NCBI GenBank assembly: GCA_956465555.1
Contig: OY101116.1
Span: 868,001 to 932,000 of the forward strand
Source of the DNA: Nitzschia sp. pyKryTriq1
Lineage: Eukaryota; Bacillariophyta; Bacillariophyceae; Bacillariales; Bacillariaceae
Direction: 5' to 3'
DNA length: 64,000 nt
Every line of letters starts with the position of its first letter. The stretch's first letter is position 1. This document shows positions 10,334-20,500 of the stretch, in pieces. The notes beneath the pieces are model-generated. The model was not told where the DNA came from. It searched no databases and worked only from the letters and a program-made list of their open reading frames with translations. Both the position numbers and the translations under genes were made by a program.

Positions 10334-10790
10334 CTCGAGATGAATACAAATGCCGCAAATGATTAGTTATGATACGTTCCTCTCTAAAATAGAGAGTATC
10401 GCTCTATGTAATACCTGTTAGAATGCAGTACGCGTACCGGTACTGGTACCGGTAGAGTGAAGGGTCGCTTTGACAATAATCTCGCGATCTTTTTGTCCTG
10501 CGCGCGTACTGTTGCGCGCTCATGGTGAAGAGTGAAGATGAGGAGAGCGAGGTCGAGATGCGAGCTCCATGCGCGACATTGCGTGAAGAACATGCCAGTC
10601 GTGCGTCAAAAGTAAAAGTCACATCAACCCCAGCTGGTATCTTATTTTGGAGTTCCCAGGTGTTCGAAGTTCTATGCAGCCTTGATCTTCGACGAAACGC
10701 CAAGCACGCAAGCAAGCAAGCTCATAAAAGGAATATGCAGTAAGAAGCGAAGGGTCGGTAGACTCCTCAGGCTTACAAAGATCGAGAACC
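10334..10790. promoter_or_regulatory. Divergent promoter region with TACCGGTA pair
   Basis: The 457 bases lie between the divergent starts of the hydrolase and the NADH dehydrogenase. A nested palindrome, two TACCGGTA units around CTGG, lies at 10435-10454. No supported coding frame. Confidence 0.5.
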
Positions 10791-12482
10791 ATGTTTCGAA
10801 ACACTTTATACCGATTTGCCAATGTATTCAGTCGACAGCAGAGAGCTTTCTCTGTGGCAACCGCGTCAGCAGCAACCAATCCCAAGATCGCCGCCCTCTC
10901 GGCGACCGCTGGAGGCAGCGATCGAGTCGTTGTCCTCGGAGGCGGATGGGCGGGATTTCAAATCGCTTTAAATGCCAATTCGGGTCTTCCCTTGACTGTC
11001 ATCTCTCCCAACAATCATTTTGTGTTTACTCCTCTTCTTGCCAGTACGGCTGTAGGTACCCTCGAGTTTCGATGCATACAAGAACCTATCCGAACTGTGC
11101 TTGGACCGAAAGGTCAATTTATTCAAGCCAAGGCAAAATCATTGGATCCTGACAACAAAAAGATTCTTTGCGAATCGGTTCACCAAGACAAGTTTGAGCT
11201 TGAGTACGATAAGCTTGTTATCGCTGTCGGAGTCCAAACAAACGTGAGTCAGTACCCAGACAGAACACTACTTGGATGAAGAATGAATCAAGCAATCAAT
11301 CAATCGTCTCATCGGTCAATGATCTATCATTTATCAATGATTTCCTCCAGACATTTGGTATTCCTTCAATCAAAGAGGGTGAAAATGACATTTTCTTTCT
11401 GAAACAATTGAATCATGCTAGGGGAATCCGAAACAATATTATTGATTCTTTCGAAAAGGCCGCTGTTCCAACAGTGACTGAAGAGGAGCGACGACGACTC
11501 CTCTCGTTTATGGTTGTCGGTGGGGGACCCACCAGCTGCGAATTTGTTTCGGAATTGCATGGTGAGTTCTAGCGTTTCAATACAATCGGATGAATGCGAC
11601 AACCGTCCAAGAGACGACACTTAAGCTCTGACGTTCATCATAATCGAAAGATTTCATCAAGCACGATGTCAGTCGGCTCTACAGGGATCTACTCCCATAC
11701 GTGAAAATCACGCTAGTGGAGGCAGGGCCTGCATTACTGGGGCCCTTTGACGCGGCGCTGCAAAAGTATGCTCATGGTCTCTTTCAGAAGCGAGATATTG
11801 ATGTAAGGCTGGGAACTGCCGTGACAGGGGTAGAACAATTTGACGCCGACGGGTATCACTTTCCATCACGCCGTGCCATGCTTTCCGATGGCACCAGCCT
11901 CGAATATGGCACGATGGTTTGGAGTGCGGGTTTAGCTCCTAGGAATTTTACCAGAAGTTTGGATGGGATTCTGGAGAAAAATCCTCGAAATGGTCGAATC
12001 CTGGTCGACAAGTATCTACGCGTCAAGGGGTATGAAGGTTCGATATGGGCTTGCGGCGATGCTGCTGTTAATGACGAAGGTGTGGTGCTACCACAGCTTG
12101 CTCAAGTTGCCAGGCAGCAAGGAATTTATCTGTCAAAAGTCTTGAATGGGAAACAAGCCGAAGACGAAAAAGAGTTTCATTTTTTCAGTCTGGGAAGTAT
12201 GGCCTATGTCGGAGATTTGAAGGGCATCTACGACGGTACTAGCGTTGGAGAGCCTGGCAAAGAAATCAAACAACCGCGCATTACGGGTCTCCTAGCTTTA
12301 CTCATGTGGAGATTTGCGTACTGGGGAAGGCAAACAAGTATGGTGAACAAGATGCTTATCCCCATGCACTGGTTCAAGTCGTTTCTGTTTGGTCGAGGTA
12401 TGTTGTGGCATGGAAGAGTTTTTCTCCGATGGAGTGTCTGTTCTCACACGTTTGTTTCATCCTAGATGTCTCCCGCTTCTAG
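10791..12482 (+). CDS. Type II NADH:quinone oxidoreductase, mitochondrial
   Basis: Four exons: 10791-11243, 11351-11561, 11651-12397 and 12466-12482; introns of 107, 89 and 68 bp are all GT-AG. They give 475 residues. The N-terminus ([20 protein letters not shown]) is rich in Arg and Phe without acids, as in mitochondrial presequences. Two dinucleotide folds follow: [13 protein letters not shown] (FAD) and [12 protein letters not shown] (NADH). The non-proton-pumping enzyme passes electrons from NADH to ubiquinone at the inner membrane. The last exon encodes only five residues and the stop, yet restores the family ending (FGRDVSRF). No EF-hand insert is present, so calcium control is not expected. 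A likely internal (matrix-facing) or external position cannot be told from sequence. Confidence 0.92.
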
Positions 12483-12610
12483 CTCGCCGAAAATCCAACG
12501 GAAATTTCGATGATCGGTACGCTGGAGTCGTCGTGATTTGCTTCGTTCGTACTGGCCATAATCGTGCTGACTAGAAGAAACTGTTAGCTTTGTAATTCAA
12601 GTACCAATTT

Positions 12611-14056
12611 TTAATCTTTCTTCTCAGTTTCATCTTTCGTTAGCATTCGATCGATACAGTAACTGCCACAGCCCATATCACCGAGATAACAGTCATCTTC
12701 CGCTTGATCGCTCTGATCTTTGCCCTCATCGGAACAGGGAAATATGGGGTGACAGGTTTCTCGTGCCTTTTGTAATAGTAATCGAAAATCTGTGAGTGCA
12801 TCTGAAAATACGTCGGGTCCGATTTTCGATATGGTCTGATCCAGGCTTAGGCTGGCCGCGCGATGGAGCAAAAAATCGCCATAGTTTTTTGCCCACCACT
12901 CCGGACTCGTTAAGTGCTCCTCCACCACTGGGGTTCGCAACTCTTTTGGATCAACATTTTTCTGGCAAGAAAGGGCTTTGCCTCCTTGAATACTCGTTCC
13001 CGTGTACTGACTATGCAACCTAGACGAAAAATGGAGGACGTCGGACGTTTCCAGCCCCAAGAGCAGTTGCAGCGCCACAAGTGATTCGTCAAATCTTTCA
13101 ACAGTTCCAATGAAGTCATACCTTTCCAGAATGGCTTTGACGGCAAGTTGCATGCGCTTTTCGTGTTGGACCTTTGTTGGTTCCGCCGCATTCCAAAACG
13201 TGTCGTCGAGGATTGTTTGCATGGTGTACTGCACTTGAAATCCCCCGCGCCCTTCACTAATGGTACCAAACTGGACGTCGGTTGATGTTTTTAAAGCTTT
13301 CAGGACATAATCCGAAGTTGAATCCGTCTTGTTTTTTTGCAGATCAGCCGGAGGTAATGCTATTTTTCGTTTGGCTACATTCGAGGCCACCCTACTCATG
13401 GCCCGATCTGTGGGATCGCGAACAAAAGTCCAGAGATAGCTAAGCGATTTTTCGCGTTGACGATAGTAAAATCCCGATGTGGGCCCCTGGTGTCGAATAC
13501 AAGTCTGTTCCAAGCCTTGGCGAGCCGCGAAATTCCGTGCGATTCTCTCGTTTATTCCGGCGAGAGTGGTCGAGGCCCCTCTTGGAATTTTGACATAGCA
13601 CAACCCCATCGGGCGCCCCTTCGCTTGTTCGAATTTGAGGCGACCATCAATACACCACTCGCTCGGTGAGACTGGGGTAAATACACGCGCAATCAAAGAA
13701 GCTGTTTGCTCGATATGACGATCTCTCATTCGTGCGTCTGGAAATTCGACTCGGCTGTTCATGGGAGTGTGGTTGCCCAGGTTGCTGTGAGTGCGACTCT
13801 GTGATGCTCCAACAGCTGCTACATGTTGATCGTATTGGTAGCCGGAGTTGACCAGGACAACCTCTGGGTTGCTACTCAGGGAGAAGTAGACCAACGCGTA
13901 AATGGCAACAAAGGAAATGGAGCAATATTTCTGCAACTTTGAACGGCATTTTTGTAAACGTTGGGCTTGTAGAGCTTCGCCGTCGTCCATAGGAGAGGCA
14001 TCACCCAGAGACGAAAGATCGTCATCGTTGTCGGCTTCCCCGGCAGATTCTTTCAT
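12611..14056 (-). CDS. Type II membrane sulfotransferase-like protein
   Basis: A single-exon protein of 481 residues: acidic cytosolic head, one membrane helix at ~45-61 (SISFVAIYALVYFSLSS), then a lumenal domain, which is the layout of Golgi transferases. Candidate PAPS-binding sites are present: VKIPRGASTTLAGIN (5'-phosphosulfate loop, ~155-169) and FVRDPTDRAMSRVASN (3'-phosphate site, ~211-226). The family moves sulfate from PAPS to sugars on proteins or glycans, which would suit the sulfated polysaccharides of diatom walls. The C-terminus is Cys-rich (CHPIFPC, CYLGDMGCGSYC). Acceptor unknown; a glycosyltransferase is a less likely alternative. The stop is 128 bases from the end of the convergent NADH dehydrogenase gene. 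Confidence 0.75.
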   Translation of the reverse strand: MKESAGEADNDDDLSSLGDASPMDDGEALQAQRLQKCRSKLQKYCSISFVAIYALVYFSLSSNPEVVLVNSGYQYDQHVAAVGASQSRTHSNLGNHTPMNSRVEFPDARMRDRHIEQTASLIARVFTPVSPSEWCIDGRLKFEQAKGRPMGLCYVKIPRGASTTLAGINERIARNFAARQGLEQTCIRHQGPTSGFYYRQREKSLSYLWTFVRDPTDRAMSRVASNVAKRKIALPPADLQKNKTDSTSDYVLKALKTSTDVQFGTISEGRGGFQVQYTMQTILDDTFWNAAEPTKVQHEKRMQLAVKAILERYDFIGTVERFDESLVALQLLLGLETSDVLHFSSRLHSQYTGTSIQGGKALSCQKNVDPKELRTPVVEEHLTSPEWWAKNYGDFLLHRAASLSLDQTISKIGPDVFSDALTDFRLLLQKARETCHPIFPCSDEGKDQSDQAEDDCYLGDMGCGSYCIDRMLTKDETEKKD

Positions 14057-14697
14057 TTCTTATTTCTTGCGGCCTTTAGGTGTTATCCCTTTGATTGTAC
14101 TGCGTTATGAGACACATCAGGAATAAAGTCTTGGATGGAATAACAGATTGGGAGAGGCGAGAAAGAGAATGAGATAAAAATCAAAAATCAAAATGTCTGG
14201 TGGGAGGTGGGAAAGAAAAAAATATGTCCCTCATATGCGTGGGTGCGCGATTTTTATTTATTTTTGCGTGCATGTGATGACGTCATGGATTACCGGTACG
14301 GTTCTGGATCGGATTGTTGTTGGGCTCGCCCTAGTCGAAAGTTCAAGGTAAGCTTTTGAGCCAATCAAATTGCTCGGATCTCTCGCTTACGTACTTGCAC
14401 GAGAGCACACGCAAATTTCCGAGACTTTTTTGCATCCCATGACCGCCGTACGTGTTCGTCCATGAGAACTGAGAACGGCAGCCGTTCATCGCTCTTTCGC
14501 AATCATTTCTCTGTTATAACGCAAGGTATGTTGACCATGGAGATGAGAGGATGACCGAGATAATCTGGATCATTGCAGAAAGAAACGAAGGTCGAAGAGC
14601 TATCCAGTCGCTTTGGTGCAAATGTTGTGACGAGTCGCTTTTTTTTCGCTTGTAAAACACTCAAGACTCACCCATTCGTGTTGTTGCAGTAGTCAAA
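14057..14697. promoter_or_regulatory. Divergent promoter with a probable 5'-UTR intron
   Basis: The 641 bases lie between the sulfotransferase start and a small plastid gene. A likely leader intron for the plastid gene runs from gtatgt at 14526 to ttgttgcag ending at 14689, eight bases before its ATG. Leader introns are common in strongly expressed plastid-protein genes. No coding frame otherwise. Confidence 0.5.
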
Positions 14698-15006
14698 ATG
14701 AAGGCCGTTCAAGCTCTTATCCTCGCTGTTGTTGTGGCATGCGCCTCGGCGTTCGCCCCCATCCAATCGACACGACCTGCTGTCAAGCCTGTCGCCATGA
14801 GCAAGCTCCCCGAGCCTGTCAATGACATGAAGGAGAACAACGCCGCTGCCTTGGCCGCCTTCGCCACTGCCATGGCCCCCTTTGCCGCCCAGGCCAGTAC
14901 CGTCGATGAAGCCACCGTCATTGGATACGGAGCTGGTCTCGTTGCCTGTGTTGTTTCTCTGGCTGTTGGATTCGCCATTGGATACGGAACTCTTGTCAAG
15001 CCTTAA
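14698..15006 (+). CDS. Tiny thylakoid-type membrane protein with tripartite targeting
   Basis: A 102-residue precursor. Residues 1-19 are a signal peptide ending ASAFAP, the classic diatom plastid import junction. A short transit segment (IQSTRPAVKPVAMSK) is followed by a second hydrophobic segment, ALAAFATAMAPFAAQAS, which looks like a thylakoid transfer signal with a cleavage site after AQAS. The mature protein would be only ~36 residues with one helix (GLVACVVSLAVGFAIGYG). That fits a low-molecular-weight photosystem II or cytochrome b6f subunit, but I cannot name it. Codon use is strongly biased, as in the antenna genes, suggesting high expression. No intron in the coding part. Confidence 0.75.
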   Translation: MKAVQALILAVVVACASAFAPIQSTRPAVKPVAMSKLPEPVNDMKENNAAALAAFATAMAPFAAQASTVDEATVIGYGAGLVACVVSLAVGFAIGYGTLVKP

Positions 15007-15921
15007 TTGTCGTGTCGTCCAGTTCCGTGTACTCTAATCTAGCTATAGACTTGCAACAACATTGATAGGAAAATCCTATGTTTTGTACAATCGTATGGAG
15101 AATGAAAAACATGAATTGGAAGCAGCCCATCCTTATGCTTTACGCAGAAAGTTTGAATCGAATTCTGTCATAGCAACGGACGGGACGGTTATGGCTAAAC
15201 TAGAAGAATTGTGATGACAATTTCTTCACTGAGGAGCTACCGTCAGTTGTGCTCTGACCAGAAGCAACCATGCGAGATCTGTGTGCTATTCCTTTTTACT
15301 AGAACTGCAATATATGTCATATATAGTTCATTTACATTCCTCTGGGTACCTGGTAGGCAGGAGTACAAAAAATAGTAAACGGAAAACTGCAGATAGCGTC
15401 AGCGCCTAGCCATCACTCAATGGTTTATAAAGGTCTTTAATCTAGCGAGACTTTCTAGATAGGTACTGTGTGACTAGCATTGGGAACAAATCTTGAGCCT
15501 ACTACTTTAGAAAGAAATGTTGATGGCAAGTCTACAGTATATTTTTGAAGATTAGATAAATCAGTGATGGGAAGAAGGGTCGATAAAACAGAGGAAGCCG
15601 AGCGAGTGGGGAGTCCGTCGACTTATCAGATACAGACAGTATTTTCCACGTACTGTGTACGTGTACGTGTACGAAACGTCAACCTTGCTAGCTTGCGTCA
15701 ACGTGCGTGGCGGTTGCCGCGCGCATAGCGCGAGGAGACGGACCTGGACGAAAACCTGACTGTGAACTTCAACTTCCAACTTCCAGGTGGAACTGTGCTG
15801 AAAGCGAAAACGCCATACTATTTCATATTTCTTGATGATTCTTGATGTTGTCTCAAAAGCAACCATAAGGAGAGGGAAGATCCATTTCCTTTACCTGTCG
15901 AAAGAAATCCTCGAAGACATA
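15007..15921. other. Intergenic region between two same-strand genes
   Basis: The 915 bases hold the 3' end of the small thylakoid gene and the upstream region of the glycosyltransferase. Near 15650-15670 there is a run of GTAC/ACGT steps (tactgtgtacgtgtacgtgtac). No supported gene. Confidence 0.5.
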
Positions 15922-17130
15922 ATGAAAGCTGCGAGCGGGAAAGAAAAAATGATAGCCCTAGCCCTTTTGTCTTTTGCACTATGCATGTCTGCAACAGCAG
16001 GATTTCAATGCAGAATAGTTTTCGCGTCGCATCACGGCCCGAAGATCCGACCGTCCCACCCGAAGTCACCGTTGTCACTTGCTGGGGCCAGTCTGGATTC
16101 TATTTTTCAAGCAAATGCAATAGATGAATCGCTCGACTGGTCATTTCTTGATGGAGTGTACCTGATCACATGTCCAAACGCAGATCCGGGTGGGGAGCGG
16201 CTCCAAAAGGCAAAATCGATACTAGACAAGGCTGGCCTTTTAGACAAAGTGCAGGTGAAAGAGTTCGACACAGACGACGAGAATAGGATCCGTGGATGTT
16301 ACAATTCACACATATCTGTCTTGTCAGATGTACTGGAGTCATGCCGAAATACAGGGGGAAAGAATATGTTTGATGTATTTCTTGGATCCCTTTTGCCAAA
16401 AAGTGGCCCTTCGATGTCGGAAACGTCGAGTGAGCGGAATGTCAATGTGCTGGTCGTGGAAGACAATCTAGCGTTGAGCAGTGGTCAATTAAAGCAAGGG
16501 ATTATTGACTCCGTCGCTGAGTACAGTGTCACCAATCCGGACTGGGATATGATTCATCTTTCCTATATTCCTTACGTGCCCGATCTTAAAGTGACACGAA
16601 CGCCGTCGAAAGATGTTGTCAAGTTGTCGTGTGGTGTCGGAAGCGCATTGGGCACGACTGCTTATATAATCAATACAAAAGCAATCAAACGGCTTCTAGA
16701 GGATGATAAGGAAAATGGCGGCTTCTACGCACCTATCCCAGATGTGATGGCCAAGCTTTTCCCGGAATCTCGCTACGCGTCGAATCCAACCATCTTTGTG
16801 AGAGCACCCAACACAAAAAGTTTGGTGAATCCCCAGTTGGACGATCTTCGGTCATTTTTGTTTCAGCCATCTGTCGCAGCATTCGCACAGCAATTGATTC
16901 TCCTATCGGGTCTGACAACAAATATGCTTCTACCAATCGTAATCGCTGGATTATTGGGGGCGAGCGGTGCTAGCCTGGTATCGACTTTTGACTCACTTTG
17001 GATGCTATGGACGACTGGGACGCTGGATGGCCCAGTCATATTACCTTTGCTGAGTGGTTCATTCGCTGTCTTTTCGTTGGGCATTCTTGCTCAAGGTGCC
17101 ATGCTAGCACCAAAGCAAGAGAAAGCCTGA
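15922..17130 (+). CDS. GT25-like glycosyltransferase with signal peptide and C-terminal helices
   Basis: From the ATG at 15922, 402 residues without introns. A hydrophobic N-terminus (MIALALLSFALCMSATAG) is a signal peptide or anchor. The middle resembles glycosyltransferase family 25 (LPS biosynthesis/procollagen galactosyltransferase type): RIRGCYNSHISVLSDVLE, then LVVEDNLAL where the family usually has an LEDD-type acidic motif, then DWDMIHLSY and LGTTAYIINTKAIKRLL. The C-terminal ~110 residues contain two or three membrane helices, unusual for this family. An in-frame Met 30 codons upstream (15832) would add a charged leader and was not preferred. Function inferred: sugar transfer in the secretory pathway, acceptor unknown. 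The altered acidic motif may weaken activity. Confidence 0.65.
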   Translation: MKAASGKEKMIALALLSFALCMSATAGFQCRIVFASHHGPKIRPSHPKSPLSLAGASLDSIFQANAIDESLDWSFLDGVYLITCPNADPGGERLQKAKSILDKAGLLDKVQVKEFDTDDENRIRGCYNSHISVLSDVLESCRNTGGKNMFDVFLGSLLPKSGPSMSETSSERNVNVLVVEDNLALSSGQLKQGIIDSVAEYSVTNPDWDMIHLSYIPYVPDLKVTRTPSKDVVKLSCGVGSALGTTAYIINTKAIKRLLEDDKENGGFYAPIPDVMAKLFPESRYASNPTIFVRAPNTKSLVNPQLDDLRSFLFQPSVAAFAQQLILLSGLTTNMLLPIVIAGLLGASGASLVSTFDSLWMLWTTGTLDGPVILPLLSGSFAVFSLGILAQGAMLAPKQEKA

Positions 17131-17562
17131 TTATTATGCCGTTCTTCGTGCAGAATACAGTTCGAGATCGTTATTTCGGAAACACTACGCAAAGTGTTCA
17201 TTCAAAACAACGGTATGATGAGTCAAGCCGCTGAATTGTTACAAAATTCAGGTGTGTTTAGCCCTCCTTGACTGAATAGCGAAGTGTCCACCTGTATTTC
17301 TTGTGGCGGTATCAACTGCGGCTCGACGAGAGAGCTTGCGAGTGTATGAAGTTAGTACTACAGTAATAGTTTTTCTACGCCCCACTAATTTTGCTGCTTT
17401 GATAGAAAAGGGAGAGGAAGTAGCACACGTACTGGTCGAGCTCTGTCTTCCACTCTCCTGTACCTTGAAAGGTCCTAGACGTGTTATATAGAGCTATCAG
17501 GCCTGTCAGCAAGACCAATGACTTGTTTCCCAGCACCCCGCTACTGCGACCCCAATATTGAC
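17131..17562. other. Convergent 3' intergenic region
   Basis: The 432 bases lie between the stops of the glycosyltransferase and Dicer genes. I see no coding frame or repeat. Confidence 0.5.
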
Positions 17563-20500
17563 TCAACTTGAAGCGTTCGCGTCGATTGGCTTGGTCTCGC
17601 GGGCTTTGGCCATTAAGAGACTCTCCACCCGATGTCTCAACTGCTGAAGCGCCTCTAGGATAATCGGGTTTGACCGCAGCGCTTGTACGACGACGGCGCA
17701 AGCCTTGTTTCGAGCGATACTTGCTGATAAATCCGAAACGGCAAACAAGATGGATTCCATGAAGTGAACATATCCTACAGCGTTGGAGCTAAATGGATCC
17801 ACCAATCGCCATGTTGCTCCGTCTAGAACTTCAGCGGGTGCATGCTCGGCAGCATAGTCATTTTCCCACGCTGTTTCCAGCTCTAGCATCTCGCCGAGGA
17901 TTTCCTGCAGAGCCTTCTTCGGGTGCATCAAGCATAACTTCTTCTTCTCTCGTCTGAGCTTCAAAAGAGCATTGCACATGGGCGCCAGCATGTTCGTCGC
18001 GGCTCTAAGACCTTGTGAGATCCCGCCGTCCGTATAAATGGCTCCAAACAGGCTTTCCACGATGTCGGCTATTGACTTGGGAGGCTCTGCCCCCCAAAGA
18101 CCACAACCATCTTCCTGGATGCATGTTATGTAAGATTCGATCCTGGGTGGAAGCGTGTAGTCCTTGTGTTCCAAGAAATGATGGAGACCGGTCTGGACCG
18201 AAAGAAAAGACAAAGCCTCATTCGAAACCAATGCGCTCTCCATCGTGACCATTTCACTTAGTTCCAACTCGGAGAAATTATTCCATATCCATTCCCGCGC
18301 TGCCAGACACAGGACAGCGTCGCCAACCCATTCAAGCCGTTCATAGGATGAAACGTTCGGATTACCAGCACTCGGATGAGCAAAGGCTTCCTCTAAAAGT
18401 TCCAGACGCTGGAAGCTGGCGTAGCCCGTTGCTCGCCTGACACACTCTATGAGATGTATGTCGACATTCGGTTGGCTGGTCGGTTCATCATGGGGAAATT
18501 CCGACGAGGTGAACGTCACTTTTAGCTCGTCACCAACATCTTTGGCTGCCTTGTAGCCGAATTTCAAATAAACAAGGCCAAGGATTGATTCAATAACGTC
18601 GGCATACAATTTGCCATTGGTCGCGGAGACCGACGGAAGGATCGATCCTTCTTTGAAATCAAGGCAGGATGGCAGCCACTGGCCTCTCGCCAAATTCGAA
18701 GACATGATATAGCTTTCTAGTCCAAACTGGTGGCAAACCTTCAAGTTGGATGTTCAAAGTCCGTGAGTCTAGCGATTCGAAGCCGCCGCGTTTGAATTTC
18801 AACGGAGCCGTCTTACCTCTTCCAGTTTTATGTTGCTTCCAACCTCTTTTGTTCATCAAGTGGTGTTGGTAGTTAGACTCACTAGCCAACGTCGGCAGTC
18901 CATGTTGTCCGAAACATCTTGCGCTTACCTTGTCGAATCGTAGAAAGGTCGCCTTCGTGGAGAAATTTGAGCCAGTCTCTCAATTCAGTAGATTTCAACA
19001 GACTCTCCGTCTGGATCATTTTGAGAACAGCGTCTCCGAACCTGAAGGCATATGGATGAGATCCTTCGACTTTCAGCACCCAGATGCAGCACATAATAGT
19101 AATACTCACCACTCTAATTTCTCGTAAGAGACATCCATACCACAGCTCTTGGCTGTCATAGCGTCCGTCACGGTACCGAGGGGAAGTCTTGTCAGATACG
19201 AACCTAGCTGAGGAAGATTCACGTTGCAAAATTCGATAAACGTTTTGGCGTTTTGGTGGCGCTCGTAAACAAAGAGAACCTTACATGATAAAATGGTAAC
19301 AACACTAAAGTTGAGGCATACGTTGGACGATGAGAATCAGCTCTCAGGCCGCTTCTCACATCCTCGTGACGATAGTGATTTCAATTCGTACGAGACTTAC
19401 CTGAGGTAAGAAGCAGGTCAAAAGACCCACATGAGCGTTGGCAATCTCTGCTTCAAAACATGCAGCCTGCGGTACTTTCACAGCCGAAAGCACAGGGCAC
19501 ATGTCATATTTGGCGCCTGCTGTCTTGATCAAGTTTTGACCGTCTGCAACAGATGCTGACATGGAAACAAAGCTGGAGGGCGTAGTCCAATATCTTTGAA
19601 CATCAAAAAGCTGATCATCGAGCGGCACGCTAATTCCTCTTTCCTTCTCGAAGTAGTCGTAGTAGCTCTTTATGCCCTCTTTTTCGGCAGGAAAATCAGC
19701 TGACACTGTTTCACCCGCGGGCCCAAAGGCAAGGTATGCCGTGCGATCGTCGATGCTCGAAGTCCAAAGCCGAGGCTGGGGCAGCGCTTTGTTCGTGGAG
19801 AGGGTTTTCACTGCCTTTTCCCTCTCTTTTCTCGTGCGCTTACTTTCCAATAAAATCAGTTTCATGAACTCCCAATCGGGGATGCTGTCGGGAGAAAGAA
19901 TTCCGGTGAAGTAGGGCATGAAGGATGCATCATACTTGGCTTCTTCCCGAACTTTGAAGTACATGTTGCGGCTGCGACGACGCCACCTTTCGTTCATGAG
20001 GAGGACAAAGAATTCTTCTAGCAGATCCAGCTCCTCCGCACTACACATAACGGAGACACCTGGACCAATCGTTGTGGTCACAAGCCCAAACTCTTTGTGG
20101 CAGATTTTCATCGTCGGTAAATCAATGCTCAACGGTTCAAAAGTGACGAGGCCTAATATGTGACCTTTTCCTTGGACAATATGCTCACACTGTGTGAAGG
20201 TTTCCGAGATGTGACGAATCGGATGGATAAAAATCTGCTTGGATGCACATTTCTGATAGAATTTTCCGAGAGGAAGTGCCCTGGGTTCAAACTTTGGCAA
20301 TCCGTTGGTAGAAGTTGCCAGAAGTAACTTTCTGTGCATGTCTGAGCGAGTAAGAGGAAGAAGACGATCATTAAGCAGTCCAAGGTTGTGGAGTCGCACA
20401 CAAGCCATCAGAGAAAGCACCTTTCGCTGTTCACGTTTCGCACAGTTGCGGAACTCTTCGGGTAGAGTTACAATCCGAAGTCGCGCTGGTAGGTGAGAAG

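Noticed and set aside
18846-18889. Coding frame MASESNYQHHLMNKRG as a Dicer exon
   Set aside because: No GT-AG joint links it in frame to the preceding exon, and it does not match RNase III. Skipping to 18845 restores the family sequence.
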